Origin: Oceanicaulis sp. MMSF_3324
GTDB taxonomy: Bacteria > Pseudomonadota > Alphaproteobacteria > Caulobacterales > Maricaulaceae
NCBI RefSeq assembly: GCF_030733545.1
Contig: NZ_JASHIU010000001.1
Coordinates: forward strand, 186,001 to 250,000
DNA length: 64,000 nucleotides
Direction: 5' to 3'
Part shown: positions 39,537 through 49,767 of the stretch, piece after piece
Layout: every line of letters begins with the position of its first letter
Position numbering within the stretch: position 1 is the stretch's first letter
Program-made: the position numbers and the translations under genes
The notes under the pieces: model-generated
The model's database searches: none
What the model was told of the DNA's origin: nothing
Seen by the model: the letters and a program-made list of their open reading frames with translations, nothing else

Positions 39537-39672
39537 AAAGCCCTCCCCTGATTTGCATTTTCGCATTCGGGTTAGAGTATAACGAAGCTTTGCCTGTCCG
39601 CAGAATGACGGATTGGTAAGGGTGTGGAGAACGCCCTCACAAGCGCCGAACCCTCCCTTTGATCGTGACACA

Positions 39673-39703
39673 AAAACCCCGCCGGATCGCTCCGGCGGGG
39701 TTT
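39673..39703 (-). terminator. Intrinsic terminator after pnp
   Basis: On the minus strand AAACCCCGCCGGA, loop GCGA, TCCGGCGGGGTTTTTG, 31 bases past the pnp stop. Confidence 0.93.
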
Positions 39704-39733
39704 CTTGTGATCTCGCGATCTGAGGGGTGAGGA

Positions 39734-41863
<2,130 letters not shown>

Positions 41864-41923
41864 GTATCTCTCGTTCGTACGGTCGTAATTCGGCGTCGCC
41901 GGATTGCGAACGCCGGATAAGGA

Positions 41924-41954
41924 AACGCCGGCGCGCCCAGTGGCGGCCGGCGTT
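41924..41954 (-). other. rpsO-pnp intergenic hairpin
   Basis: AACGCCGGC and GCCGGCGTT form a perfect 9-bp stem with an inner CGCC/GGCG pair and a CAGT loop. On the minus strand it starts 14 bases past the rpsO stop and is followed by TCCTTATCC. Likely an rpsO terminator or a processing site in the pnp leader. Confidence 0.7.
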
Positions 41955-41968
41955 CCTCTGGATTGCGC

Positions 41969-42238
41969 TTAGCGGCGCAGACCCAAGGCTTGTACAATCG
42001 CCTTGTAGCGGGCTTCGTCGATTTTCTTGAGATAATCGAGAAGACGCCGACGCTGGGACACCAGCTTCAGCAGGCCACGGCGAGAGTGGTTGTCTTTCTT
42101 GTGAGTCTTGAAGTGCTCGGTGAGGTTCGCGATACGCTCGGTCAGCACCGCCACTTGCACTTCAGCCGACCCGGTGTCGTTTTCACCCCGGGCGTACTCT
42201 TTGATCAGTTCGGCTTTACGTTCTGCCGTAATCGACAT
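41969..42238 (-). CDS. rpsO: 30S ribosomal protein S15
   Basis: The 89-residue S15, a primary 16S rRNA-binding protein of the 30S platform. [17 protein letters not shown] and [26 protein letters not shown] are diagnostic. Truncation is not seen. It lies 15 bases downstream of truB and upstream of pnp. Confidence 0.98.
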   Translation of the reverse strand: MSITAERKAELIKEYARGENDTGSAEVQVAVLTERIANLTEHFKTHKKDNHSRRGLLKLVSQRRRLLDYLKKIDEARYKAIVQALGLRR

Positions 42239-42253
42239 CGTTCGTTCGGGCTC

Positions 42254-43207
42254 CTAATCCCATTGAAAGACACGAACAGGCGAGAATTTGCCCGCGCGTG
42301 CTTCGCCGATCGCAATGGCCCGGTCCGACCCCATCGCCACAACAGCCTTCGAATAGTCCTTCCCCGCGATTTCACGGGGTTGGCGAAGATTGCGCAGCTC
42401 TGAAGCTCGCCGGGGAGGCAACACGATCGAGCGTCCTTGCCTCAACTGAAACGCCTCGTCCTCGGTCACGGCCGTCGCCGGGATGTCGTCCAGCGCGGTC
42501 TCGACCGGAAGCAGGGCCTCCAGCGCTTGGCCCTTATGGACCAAATCCTCAAAAACGTCCAGCGAAACGGCCTGTGCGGCGCTGAACGGTCCCACCTTGG
42601 TGCGGCGCAGCGCGGCCACATGGCCTTCCGCTCCCAACGCCGCCGCGAGATCGCGCGCAATCGAGCGCACATAGGCGCCCTTGCCGCACTTCATCTCGAG
42701 CACCGCCAGATCGGGGCTGGGCGCATCCAGAAGACGCAAATCGTCAATGCGCACAGGGCGCGAGTCCAGCTCCACCGCTTCGCCTGCACGCGCCAGATCA
42801 TAGGCGCGTTCGCCATCCACCTTGATGGCGGAGAATTTGGGCGGCACCTGTTCGATCTCGCCGATGAACTGGCCCAGCGCCTCTTCAATCGCGTCCCGGC
42901 TCGGGCGCACATCGCTTTCGCCGGTCACCTCGCCTTCTGCATCAAGGGTGGTCGTCGACCGACCCCAACGCAGGGTGAACTTGTAGGCTTTCGAGCTTTC
43001 CTGGGCGAACGGCACGGTCTTGGTCGCTTCCCCGAAGGCGATCGGCAGCACGCCCGAGGCCAACGGATCGAGCGTGCCGGCATGGCCGGCTTTCTGGGCA
43101 TTGAGCAGCCAGCGCGTTTTTGACACCGCCTGGGTGGAGGTCATCTCCAGCGGTTTGTCGAGGATGAGCCAGCCATGGATCTTTTCGCCCTTCTTGCGAC
43201 GACCCAT
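42254..43207 (-). CDS. truB: tRNA pseudouridine(55) synthase TruB
   Basis: A 317-residue pseudouridine synthase that modifies U55 in the T-loop of tRNAs. The catalytic Asp is D47 in [18 protein letters not shown], and [16 protein letters not shown] is also typical. A basic C-terminal region is present. Its ATG overlaps the rbfA stop by one base (TGATG), so translation is probably coupled. Confidence 0.97.
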   Translation of the reverse strand: MGRRKKGEKIHGWLILDKPLEMTSTQAVSKTRWLLNAQKAGHAGTLDPLASGVLPIAFGEATKTVPFAQESSKAYKFTLRWGRSTTTLDAEGEVTGESDVRPSRDAIEEALGQFIGEIEQVPPKFSAIKVDGERAYDLARAGEAVELDSRPVRIDDLRLLDAPSPDLAVLEMKCGKGAYVRSIARDLAAALGAEGHVAALRRTKVGPFSAAQAVSLDVFEDLVHKGQALEALLPVETALDDIPATAVTEDEAFQLRQGRSIVLPPRRASELRNLRQPREIAGKDYSKAVVAMGSDRAIAIGEARAGKFSPVRVFQWD

Positions 43208-43590
43208 CAGTCTTCATCCCCGTCTTCCAGATCGCGCTTGACGCTGGGACGATCCAGAAGCGCATCCACCTCGCGCACATCGTCGATGCGGTCATCGACG
43301 GCGAAGCGCAGCTTGGGGGTGAATTTGAGCTCGATCTGACGGCCCAGCTCGCGCTGGATGAAACCGGCGCCATGGTTGAGCGCATCGGCGGCCGCCTGAC
43401 GATCCCCGCCCGCCAGAAGATCCACATAGACGGTGGCGTGACGCAGATCGGGGCTGACGCGCGCTTCGGTAATGGTCACCGCGGCAGTGTTCACGTGCGG
43501 ATCGTGCACGCGACCTTCACGGATAATGTCCGACACCGCGCGACGCACGAGCTCGCCGGCGCGCAGCTGGCGTTGGGATTGGGCTTTCAT
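43207..43590 (-). CDS. rbfA: Ribosome-binding factor A
   Basis: A 127-residue KH-fold protein needed for 16S rRNA 5'-end maturation and cold adaptation. [19 protein letters not shown] and [25 protein letters not shown] are typical. The ATG at 43590 follows AGAGGA; the frame is open upstream without a better start. It heads the rbfA-truB-rpsO-pnp run visible here. Confidence 0.95.
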   Translation of the reverse strand: MKAQSQRQLRAGELVRRAVSDIIREGRVHDPHVNTAAVTITEARVSPDLRHATVYVDLLAGGDRQAAADALNHGAGFIQRELGRQIELKFTPKLRFAVDDRIDDVREVDALLDRPSVKRDLEDGDED

Positions 43591-43698
43591 GAAATCCTCT
43601 TGGGTCGCCTGGACGCGGCCGGAGTCCAACCGGGACGCATCGAGATTGCGAAGGGCGCTCGTGTACGGCGCCAAAGCCCTGATGGCAAGGGCGTGGTC

Positions 43699-44160
43699 CT
43701 AGTTGTTGACCACCAGCCAGGCCCCGAAGGTGAGCAACCCCGCTCCCACAACACGCAACAGGGTGACAGAGCGCTCTTCGAGACCGAACAGGCCGAAATG
43801 ATCAAACACCATGGCGGCGATCAGCTGGGCGGCGAACAGGATTGCAAAAAACGACCCTGACCCGATCTTGGGGGTCGCCCAGGCCGCGGTCGTCACGAAG
43901 ATCGCGCCCAGCGCTCCGCCCACGACGAACAGATGCGGCGGCGTGCTCGCAATCCGCTCCAGGCTGGGCCAGCCCGCGCGATAGGCGACGACCGACACGG
44001 TCGCCAGCATGATCAGCGCGCCGGCCGTGAAGCTGACGAGCGCGGCGCGGACCGGTGAGCCCAGATGCCCGGACAGCTGACCGTTGAAGGCCGGCTGGGC
44101 GGCGACCATGGCGCCCGCAACCGCAGTCAATACGAAGGGGGCAATGGCGTTCAGCGACAT
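43699..44160 (-). CDS. YdcZ/DUF606-type DMT membrane protein
   Basis: A 153-residue integral membrane protein with about five hydrophobic segments: AGAMVAAQPAFNGQLSGHLGSP at the start, FVTTAAWATPKIGSGSFFAI in the middle. It fits the short, half-size DMT proteins of the YdcZ family, which probably act as dimers. No substrate is known to me. The ATG at 44160 follows AAGGAC; it lies 22 bases after the trkH stop. Confidence 0.85.
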   Translation of the reverse strand: MSLNAIAPFVLTAVAGAMVAAQPAFNGQLSGHLGSPVRAALVSFTAGALIMLATVSVVAYRAGWPSLERIASTPPHLFVVGGALGAIFVTTAAWATPKIGSGSFFAILFAAQLIAAMVFDHFGLFGLEERSVTLLRVVGAGLLTFGAWLVVNN

Positions 44161-44182
44161 GGGACAGTCCTTCAGGTTCGGC

Positions 44183-45637
44183 TCAGCGCATCCAGAAGCG
44201 GGGCGTGAAGACATAGAGCGCCACCAGGATTTCCAAGCGGCCCAGCAGCATCTGCAGGCATAACAGCCATTTGGCCGGATCGGGCAGCGTAGAAAAATTC
44301 CCCGCCGGACCGATCACATCCCCGAGCCCCGGACCCACATTGGCGATGGCGGTGGCGGACGCGGTGACCGCCGTGAGGAAATCAAGCCCGAAAGCGGACA
44401 GCGCCACCGCGCCCAGTGCAAAACTCGCCACATACAGCCCCGCGAACAGCGCCACTGAGGCGCTGTCCGCCGCCGTCAGGCGCCGCCCGGCATGGTGGGC
44501 CACGGTGATGGCGTGCGGCGAAGAGGCCGCCTGCAGGCTCGCCCAGGTGGATTTGAGCATGATCTGGATGCGAAAGACCTTGAAGCCGCCCGCCGTCGAT
44601 CCCGCGCAGCCGCCCAGAAAGGTCAGCATGAATATCGTCGCCATCGCCAGCGGTCCCCAGAGCTGATAATCGCCCGCCGCATATCCGGTGGTGGTGAGCA
44701 CGGAGACCGTGTTGAACACGGCGAGCCGCACCGCGTCGGGATGTTCGGGCGGTCCGCCCAGCTCCGCCGCGAACAGCAGCGTGCTCGCCAGCAGCACGAT
44801 CACCAGCAGCCCGACAATCTCTTCAAAGGCGCCCGGACGGCGACCTTCATGACGGCTGACCGCCCGCACATAAGCGAGGAACGGGATCGCGCCCGCGAGC
44901 ATGAAGATGATCGCCACCCATTGCGCGCCCGCCGAGAACCCGCCCATGGACTGGTCGGTGGTGGAATACCCCCCGGTCGAGACGGTCGTCAGCGCATGCA
45001 ATATGGCGTCAAAGCCATCCATGCCGGTGAAGACATAGCCCAGCGCGCACAGGCAGGTGAGCCCCAGATAGAGCCCGGCGATCACGCCCGCCAGATGCCC
45101 GGGACGGGCAATGAGTTTTTCCGGCGAGCGATCCGAGGATTCCAGATGAAACAGCTGCATCCCGCCTGACCGCAGCAAGGGCAGCACGGCGATGGACAGG
45201 CCGATAATCCCGATGCCGCCGATCCATTGCAGCAAGGCGCGCCAGACCAGAAGCGTTGGCGGCTGGGCCTCCAGATTGCTGATCACGGTCGACCCGGTGG
45301 TGGTCAAGCCGGACACCGTCTCGATAATGGCGTCGGTGATGCTCAAACCCACCGCATCCTCGTGCAGCGGAATGGCCATCAGCAGCGGCAAGCCGAACCA
45401 GGCGCCCAGCGTCAGGATCACCGCGCCGCGAAAGCCCAGATGCGCGCGCTCGCCCAATCCCACCAGCGTCAGCACGCCGCCGATAAAGCCTGAAATCAGC
45501 ACGCAGGCGCCAAAGCCCTCGCCCGCCCCGTCATGGACCATGATGTGAGAGGCCAGCATGTGAAGAAAAGCCAGTGCGGCCAGACCCAGACACAGCACGC
45601 CCCAGATCAGGGCGACATTGCGAATATGAGTCATCAT
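44183..45637 (-). CDS. trkH: Trk-type potassium uptake protein TrkH
   Basis: A 484-residue K+ channel-like transporter with the four-fold repeated M1-P-M2 architecture. Pore loops are visible as SGLTTTGSTVI, HALTTVSTGGYSTTDQS, VSVLTTTGYAAGDY and SATAIANVGPGLG. TrkH works with the cytosolic NAD-binding TrkA, which is not in this window. Full length. YdcZ follows closely on the same strand. Confidence 0.95.
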   Translation of the reverse strand: MMTHIRNVALIWGVLCLGLAALAFLHMLASHIMVHDGAGEGFGACVLISGFIGGVLTLVGLGERAHLGFRGAVILTLGAWFGLPLLMAIPLHEDAVGLSITDAIIETVSGLTTTGSTVISNLEAQPPTLLVWRALLQWIGGIGIIGLSIAVLPLLRSGGMQLFHLESSDRSPEKLIARPGHLAGVIAGLYLGLTCLCALGYVFTGMDGFDAILHALTTVSTGGYSTTDQSMGGFSAGAQWVAIIFMLAGAIPFLAYVRAVSRHEGRRPGAFEEIVGLLVIVLLASTLLFAAELGGPPEHPDAVRLAVFNTVSVLTTTGYAAGDYQLWGPLAMATIFMLTFLGGCAGSTAGGFKVFRIQIMLKSTWASLQAASSPHAITVAHHAGRRLTAADSASVALFAGLYVASFALGAVALSAFGLDFLTAVTASATAIANVGPGLGDVIGPAGNFSTLPDPAKWLLCLQMLLGRLEILVALYVFTPRFWMR

Positions 45638-45772
45638 CCGCGCACCTCCAGAGCCCGTCCGGAAACGCCCGGGGATCGGCCATGTGCGATAGGGCGGCGT
45701 CTGTATACCTGTGTCCGGACAGGTTCAAGTCTGTCGAGAAGCGCGCACCCGGTCTCAGAAGGGACTTGCACT

Positions 45773-45790
45773 TGAATTGAATTCAATTCA
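45773..45790. promoter_or_regulatory. Perfect 18-bp palindrome, likely TetR operator
   Basis: TGAATTGAATTCAATTCA is a perfect palindrome 21 bases before the TetR start codon, and A+T-rich within a G+C-rich gap. TetR regulators commonly autoregulate through such sites. It lies in the 174-bp gap shared with divergent trkH. Confidence 0.75.
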
Positions 45791-45811
45791 GGTTGTGGCC
45801 AGGAGATGTGC

Positions 45812-46453
45812 ATGACCTCGACCCTGCCCCGCGCGACAGACGCGCCCAATGACAATACCGCCCCGACCTCGCGCGGACGCAAAACGCGGGAAAAGCTGAT
45901 TGATGCGGCGCGCGGCGCCCTGATTGAAGGACAGGGGCAGGCCGAAATCATCGATATCGCCGCACGTGCCGGCGTATCGGCCGGCCTGGCCTACCACCAT
46001 TTCGGGTCGAAAGACGGGCTCGTCGCGGCTGTCGTCGAGGAGTTCTATGACCGCTATGCGCAGGTCGCGAACCAGGCTTTTCGGGGAGAGACTTGGAGTC
46101 AGCGCGAAGTTCAACGCGTCCGCGCTGTCGTACGCTTCCTGGTGGAGGAGCCCTTTACCCGCACCCTGTTCGGGCCCATGGGCCGATCCTCAGCAGTCGT
46201 GCACGCCGAATCCCATTGCATGGCGACCCTCATCGCGCGCGGCGCGCACAATATCGCCCAGGGACAGGCGGATGGCGATTTGCCGCGCCAGGCTGATCCG
46301 CATATCGCCGCCGCCTTCGTACTGGGCGGCCTGCGCCAGGCCTTGTCCCTTGCCCTGCTCGATGACCCCGCCCCGGACGCCGAGCAACTGGGACAGGCCA
46401 TATGGGTCCTCATCGCCCAGAGCCTGGTCCTGAGAATTGGGAGCATGATCTGA
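45812..46453 (+). CDS. TetR/AcrR-family transcriptional regulator
   Basis: A 213-residue repressor. The helix-turn-helix lies near residues 40-67 (IIDIAARAGVSAGLAYHHFGSKDGL). The C-terminal ligand domain contains the AHIEAHCMATL-like helix and ends LRIGSMI. I chose the ATG at 45812, seven bases after AGGAG; an ATG two codons upstream overlaps that ribosome-binding site. A perfect palindrome sits just upstream. Its TGA overlaps the ATG of the dioxygenase (TGATG), so the two are coupled, and the regulator may respond to the dioxygenase's substrate. Confidence 0.92.
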   Translation: MTSTLPRATDAPNDNTAPTSRGRKTREKLIDAARGALIEGQGQAEIIDIAARAGVSAGLAYHHFGSKDGLVAAVVEEFYDRYAQVANQAFRGETWSQREVQRVRAVVRFLVEEPFTRTLFGPMGRSSAVVHAESHCMATLIARGAHNIAQGQADGDLPRQADPHIAAAFVLGGLRQALSLALLDDPAPDAEQLGQAIWVLIAQSLVLRIGSMI

Positions 46454-47292
46454 TGGCGCACACCAGGATACTCAACACTCCTTCAGATCTTCACAGCCAG
46501 GATCTCGCCGGCACGCATAAACGCGCCGAAACTGTCAGCGTCGCGCCCGCCTCGAACACCCTGTCGACCTATGACCGGGAAGGCTATGTAATCCTGAGAG
46601 GCCTTCTGTCTGATGAGGTGCGCCAGGCCGCCGAGCGCGCCCTGCGCGATCTTCTGGGACCGACGGGACGCAACAATTTTGAAGGGTTCAGCACCCAGCG
46701 CGCCTATGCGCTTCTGGCGAAAACGCGGGCGCTTGATCCGCTGATCGCCCATCCGCAGATCCTGGGCCTGCTCAAGGCGCGCCTGCATGCACAGCCTCTG
46801 CTCTCGGCCTGTCTGGCGATCAATATCGGCCCCGGCGAAACCCCGCAAATGGCCCATGCCGATGACGGCTTTTACCCGGACATGCGTCCGGATGCGCGCC
46901 ATGGCCTGTCGGTGATCTGGGCGTTTGATCCGTTCACGCGCGAAAACGGCGCGACCCGCGCCTGGCCCGGCTCTCACCTCTGGCCGGCGCATCGCGAACC
47001 GGCTGAAACCGATGTCTGGCGCCCGGCGGTCATGGAGCCCGGGGATGCCTTGGTCTTTCATGGCGGGCTCTGGCACGCTGGCGGCGAGAACGCCACGCAA
47101 GACGGCCGGTTGGCGCTAACCGCGCAATACTGCGCGCCCTGGCTGCGCACTCAGGAGACTATGAGTCTCGCAGTCCCGCCAGACATTGTCCGCACGCTGG
47201 ACGCGCCCCTGCCCTCCTTGCTGGGCTATCAGATCCATCCGCCCTTCATGGGCCATGTGAACGGCATGCACCCCAACCGGCTTCTGGATTGA
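46453..47292 (+). CDS. Phytanoyl-CoA dioxygenase (PhyH)-family Fe(II)/2-oxoglutarate oxygenase
   Basis: A 279-residue oxygenase. The iron facial triad is H135-x-D137 (MAHADDGF) and the distal H208 (GLWHAGGEN); a 2-oxoglutarate-binding Arg is expected in NATQDGRLALT, R219. PhyH-type enzymes hydroxylate diverse small molecules including ectoine, sterol-like and halogenated compounds. The substrate is not predictable. Translational coupling to TetR suggests a small, inducible unit of two genes. The gene ends 8 bases before the convergent LysR gene. Confidence 0.87.
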   Translation: MAHTRILNTPSDLHSQDLAGTHKRAETVSVAPASNTLSTYDREGYVILRGLLSDEVRQAAERALRDLLGPTGRNNFEGFSTQRAYALLAKTRALDPLIAHPQILGLLKARLHAQPLLSACLAINIGPGETPQMAHADDGFYPDMRPDARHGLSVIWAFDPFTRENGATRAWPGSHLWPAHREPAETDVWRPAVMEPGDALVFHGGLWHAGGENATQDGRLALTAQYCAPWLRTQETMSLAVPPDIVRTLDAPLPSLLGYQIHPPFMGHVNGMHPNRLLD

Positions 47293-47300
47293 TCTCGACC

Positions 47301-48230
47301 TCAAACCTGGAACTGGGGCGCCCGTTCCGCCCGGATCGCGAGCTTTTCGGAGATAATGATCTCTGACAGCCGCGCATTCAGCGCCTGATGCGGCGAGGAG
47401 GTGCGGGCGTAGAAATACACCGGGTGATGGGCGCCTTCTCCCGATAATCTGCGAACCCTGAAATTGGGGTCGCGAATGGCTTCACCCAGGGCATACAGGC
47501 TGGGCAGCACCCCTACTTCCGGACCGCTTGCCGCGATTTGCCGGATCGCATCCAGACTGGCCCCGCGATACTCGGAGCTGAGCGAGGCGCCCGCAGCTTG
47601 CGCCAGCGCGGACACGATCGTGTTAAGATGAAACTCCGGCGACAGGGTCAACAGCGTGCGGCCCTTGAGCTCAGACAAGGAGGCCGGCGCTTGAGACTGC
47701 ATCACCGGGTCATCCGGCGTACTGCACAGCCAGAGCGTCTCGACGAACAATTCCCGTTGCGCCAGGTCCGCCCTGTCAGTCTCGGACGCCAGGACAAAGT
47801 CCAGCTCGCCCTGCACCAGCTGTCGCGCCAGCTCGGAGGACGGACCTTCCACAAAACTCAGCTTCAGACCCGGCATCTCCTGACGCAGTCGCTCGATCAG
47901 CCGCGGCATGAAATAGGCGCCGATCGAGGGCAAGACGCCGGCGATCAACCGGATATCGGTGTCAAACCGGAGCGACCGGGCCTTGTTGCGAAAGCGCCGG
48001 GCCTGGCGCAGGACGCGTTGGGCGTCGGGCAACAGGGCGCGCCCCTGCGGGGTCAGTGAAACACGGCGCGAGGTTCGCTCGAACAGGATCACGCCCAGAT
48101 CCGCTTCGAGCGCCTGTATCTGCTTGGACAGGCTGGGTTGGGTGACGGCCAGCGATTGCGCTGCGGCGCCGAAAGACTGGGTCTCGGCGACGGCGACGAA
48201 ATATTCAATCTGGCGCAAGGACGGTCGCAT
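47301..48230 (-). CDS. LysR-family transcriptional regulator
   Basis: A 309-residue LysR regulator. The N-terminal winged helix (FVAVAETQSFGAAAQSLAVTQPSLSKQIQALEADLG) occupies about 11-50, followed by a periplasmic-binding-protein-like effector domain. It is divergent from the small exported protein at 48362, with a 131-bp gap that probably contains its operator. The PhyH gene is convergent. The effector is unknown. Confidence 0.93.
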   Translation of the reverse strand: MRPSLRQIEYFVAVAETQSFGAAAQSLAVTQPSLSKQIQALEADLGVILFERTSRRVSLTPQGRALLPDAQRVLRQARRFRNKARSLRFDTDIRLIAGVLPSIGAYFMPRLIERLRQEMPGLKLSFVEGPSSELARQLVQGELDFVLASETDRADLAQRELFVETLWLCSTPDDPVMQSQAPASLSELKGRTLLTLSPEFHLNTIVSALAQAAGASLSSEYRGASLDAIRQIAASGPEVGVLPSLYALGEAIRDPNFRVRRLSGEGAHHPVYFYARTSSPHQALNARLSEIIISEKLAIRAERAPQFQV

Positions 48231-48361
48231 GAAGGATGCGATTAATGCCCTGAGGCTATCAATTCAAGTCGAACTTTCCATTAGAAAGCGACATGAGCTC
48301 CCCCTATCTGGTTGCGACACCGGCCAAGCGCCGAACGCTCACAACCATGAGGTAAGCTCAA

Positions 48362-48892
48362 ATGAAAACTGCCGTAATGACCACCGCCCTGATTGCGACC
48401 CTGGGCCTGGGCGCCGCCGCCAGCGCCATGGACGCCATTACCGAAGCCGATGTGCAAGCCGCCCAGCAAGCCTGGGGTGAAGGCATCGTCACGATCGGTC
48501 AGGCGTATTCCAACGGTGAGGATTACCGTGCGGCTGCGGCGGCTCATATTGAGCAATTCTATGCCTATGGCGACCACACCATCCTGTTCAAGCCGACCCT
48601 GGCGTCTGACGAGCAGTTCCGTGGTGATTTCGATGGCGCCCTGTCTTATTTCGTGGGCGGCTCGATCGAAGAAGATGGCGGCTTCGCCATCGCGCCCTAC
48701 ACCAATGTGCGCTGGGAAAACGAAGGCACGATCATCGATTCCGACAGCGCCATGGCCATGGGCAATTACTTCTTCACGACCACCGAAGGTGAAGAAGTCA
48801 AAGTGGAATACAGCTTTGGCTATGTTCAGGATGAAGACGGCGAACTGAAAATCGTCCTGCATCACTCCTCCCTCCCCTTCAGCGCTGACTAG
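48362..48892 (+). CDS. Exported NTF2-like (SnoaL/DUF4440-type) protein
   Basis: A 176-residue protein with signal peptide MKTAVMTTALIATLGLGAAA (cleavage after ASA). The mature part has the alternating pattern of the NTF2-like fold: AQQAWGEGIVTIGQAYSNGEDY, FKPTLASDEQFRGDF and VKVEYSFGYVQDEDGELKIVLHHSSLPF. Such proteins are either enzymes or ligand-binding domains; no catalytic residues are evident. The fold call is by pattern only. It may be controlled by the divergent LysR gene. An intrinsic terminator follows. Confidence 0.75.
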   Translation: MKTAVMTTALIATLGLGAAASAMDAITEADVQAAQQAWGEGIVTIGQAYSNGEDYRAAAAAHIEQFYAYGDHTILFKPTLASDEQFRGDFDGALSYFVGGSIEEDGGFAIAPYTNVRWENEGTIIDSDSAMAMGNYFFTTTEGEEVKVEYSFGYVQDEDGELKIVLHHSSLPFSAD

Positions 48893-48909
48893 CCCGCTGA
48901 ACCTTTGAC

Positions 48910-48945
48910 GCCAGGCGCGGGCCGGCCTGCGCCTGGCTTTTCTTT
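48910..48945 (+). terminator. Intrinsic terminator after the NTF2-like gene
   Basis: GCCAGGCGC, inner GGGCCGGCCT, GCGCCTGGC and then TTTTCTTT: a 9-bp stem with a T run. Confidence 0.85.
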
Positions 48946-48962
48946 CAAAGTGGAGGAGCCCC

Positions 48963-49697
48963 ATGTTCAAGCAGGCTGCTTACGCAGCAATCGGCCTGGG
49001 TCTGGCTGTCGCGCCCGACGCATGGGCCCAGACCACGGGAAGCGTCTTCGGTCCAGGCGTCACTCAAGGGGATCGCGAAGTCGAATATCGTCTGGGCGCC
49101 GAATGGGCTGACGCCGGGGACACCCCCAGTCTCGCGCATCGGCTTCATCTCCAGCATGGCGTGACGGACGCCTTGCGCTGGCGCCTCATCGCGTCCTGGG
49201 ATGATCCTGCAGACGGCGCGTTCGAGCTGGACCACATCCAGGGCGAGCTGATGTGGCAGATCGTGCAGACCACGCCGTCAGGCTATGCCAGTGCGCTCCG
49301 CTTCGACGCCCGGATCAGTGAAGGCGATAACACGCCCCATGAGGTCGGCGTGAACTGGACCAATCAATGGACGCTCAATGATCAATGGCGGGTGCGGGCG
49401 CTGGTTCTGTTTGATCGCGATGTTGGACCGAACGCCAATGATGACTGGATCCTTGAAACCCGCGCCAGCCTGTCGCGACGCTTCGAGAATGGTTATCGGC
49501 TGACGCTGGAAAGCTTCAATGAATTGGGCGGGCTGGACGCCGGCTTTGGCGGTTTTGATGATCAAAGCCACCAGCTCGGGCCCGTGCTGAGCGGTCCGTT
49601 GGCCTATGATGTGGACTGGTCGGCCGGCGTGCTGTTCGGGCTGTCAGATGCTGCGCCCGATCAGGATCTGATCGTGCGCCTGAGCCGACCCTTCTAG
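48963..49697 (+). CDS. Exported outer-membrane-like protein of unknown function
   Basis: A 244-residue protein with a signal peptide (MFKQAAYAAIGLGLAV, cleavage after AWA). The mature part alternates polar and hydrophobic residues in short strands (WRLIASWDD, ELMWQIVQT, WRVRALVLFDRDVG) and ends in Phe (LSRPF), typical of outer-membrane beta barrels. I do not recognise a family. A ribosome-binding GGAGG lies before the ATG, inside the gap after the previous terminator, so it may be weakly co-expressed with the upstream gene. Confidence 0.75.
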   Translation: MFKQAAYAAIGLGLAVAPDAWAQTTGSVFGPGVTQGDREVEYRLGAEWADAGDTPSLAHRLHLQHGVTDALRWRLIASWDDPADGAFELDHIQGELMWQIVQTTPSGYASALRFDARISEGDNTPHEVGVNWTNQWTLNDQWRVRALVLFDRDVGPNANDDWILETRASLSRRFENGYRLTLESFNELGGLDAGFGGFDDQSHQLGPVLSGPLAYDVDWSAGVLFGLSDAAPDQDLIVRLSRPF

Positions 49698-49717
49698 TGT
49701 TTACGCAACCCGGAACG

Positions 49718-49747
49718 AAAAAGGGCGGCTCACCGAGCCGCCCTTTT
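49718..49747. terminator. Bidirectional intrinsic terminator
   Basis: AAAAGGGCGGCTC, loop ACC, GAGCCGCCCTTTT: a 13-bp stem with T runs on both strands, between the exported-protein gene and convergent infB. Confidence 0.93.
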
Positions 49748-49767
49748 GTTGCGTCTGAAGCGCAGGA

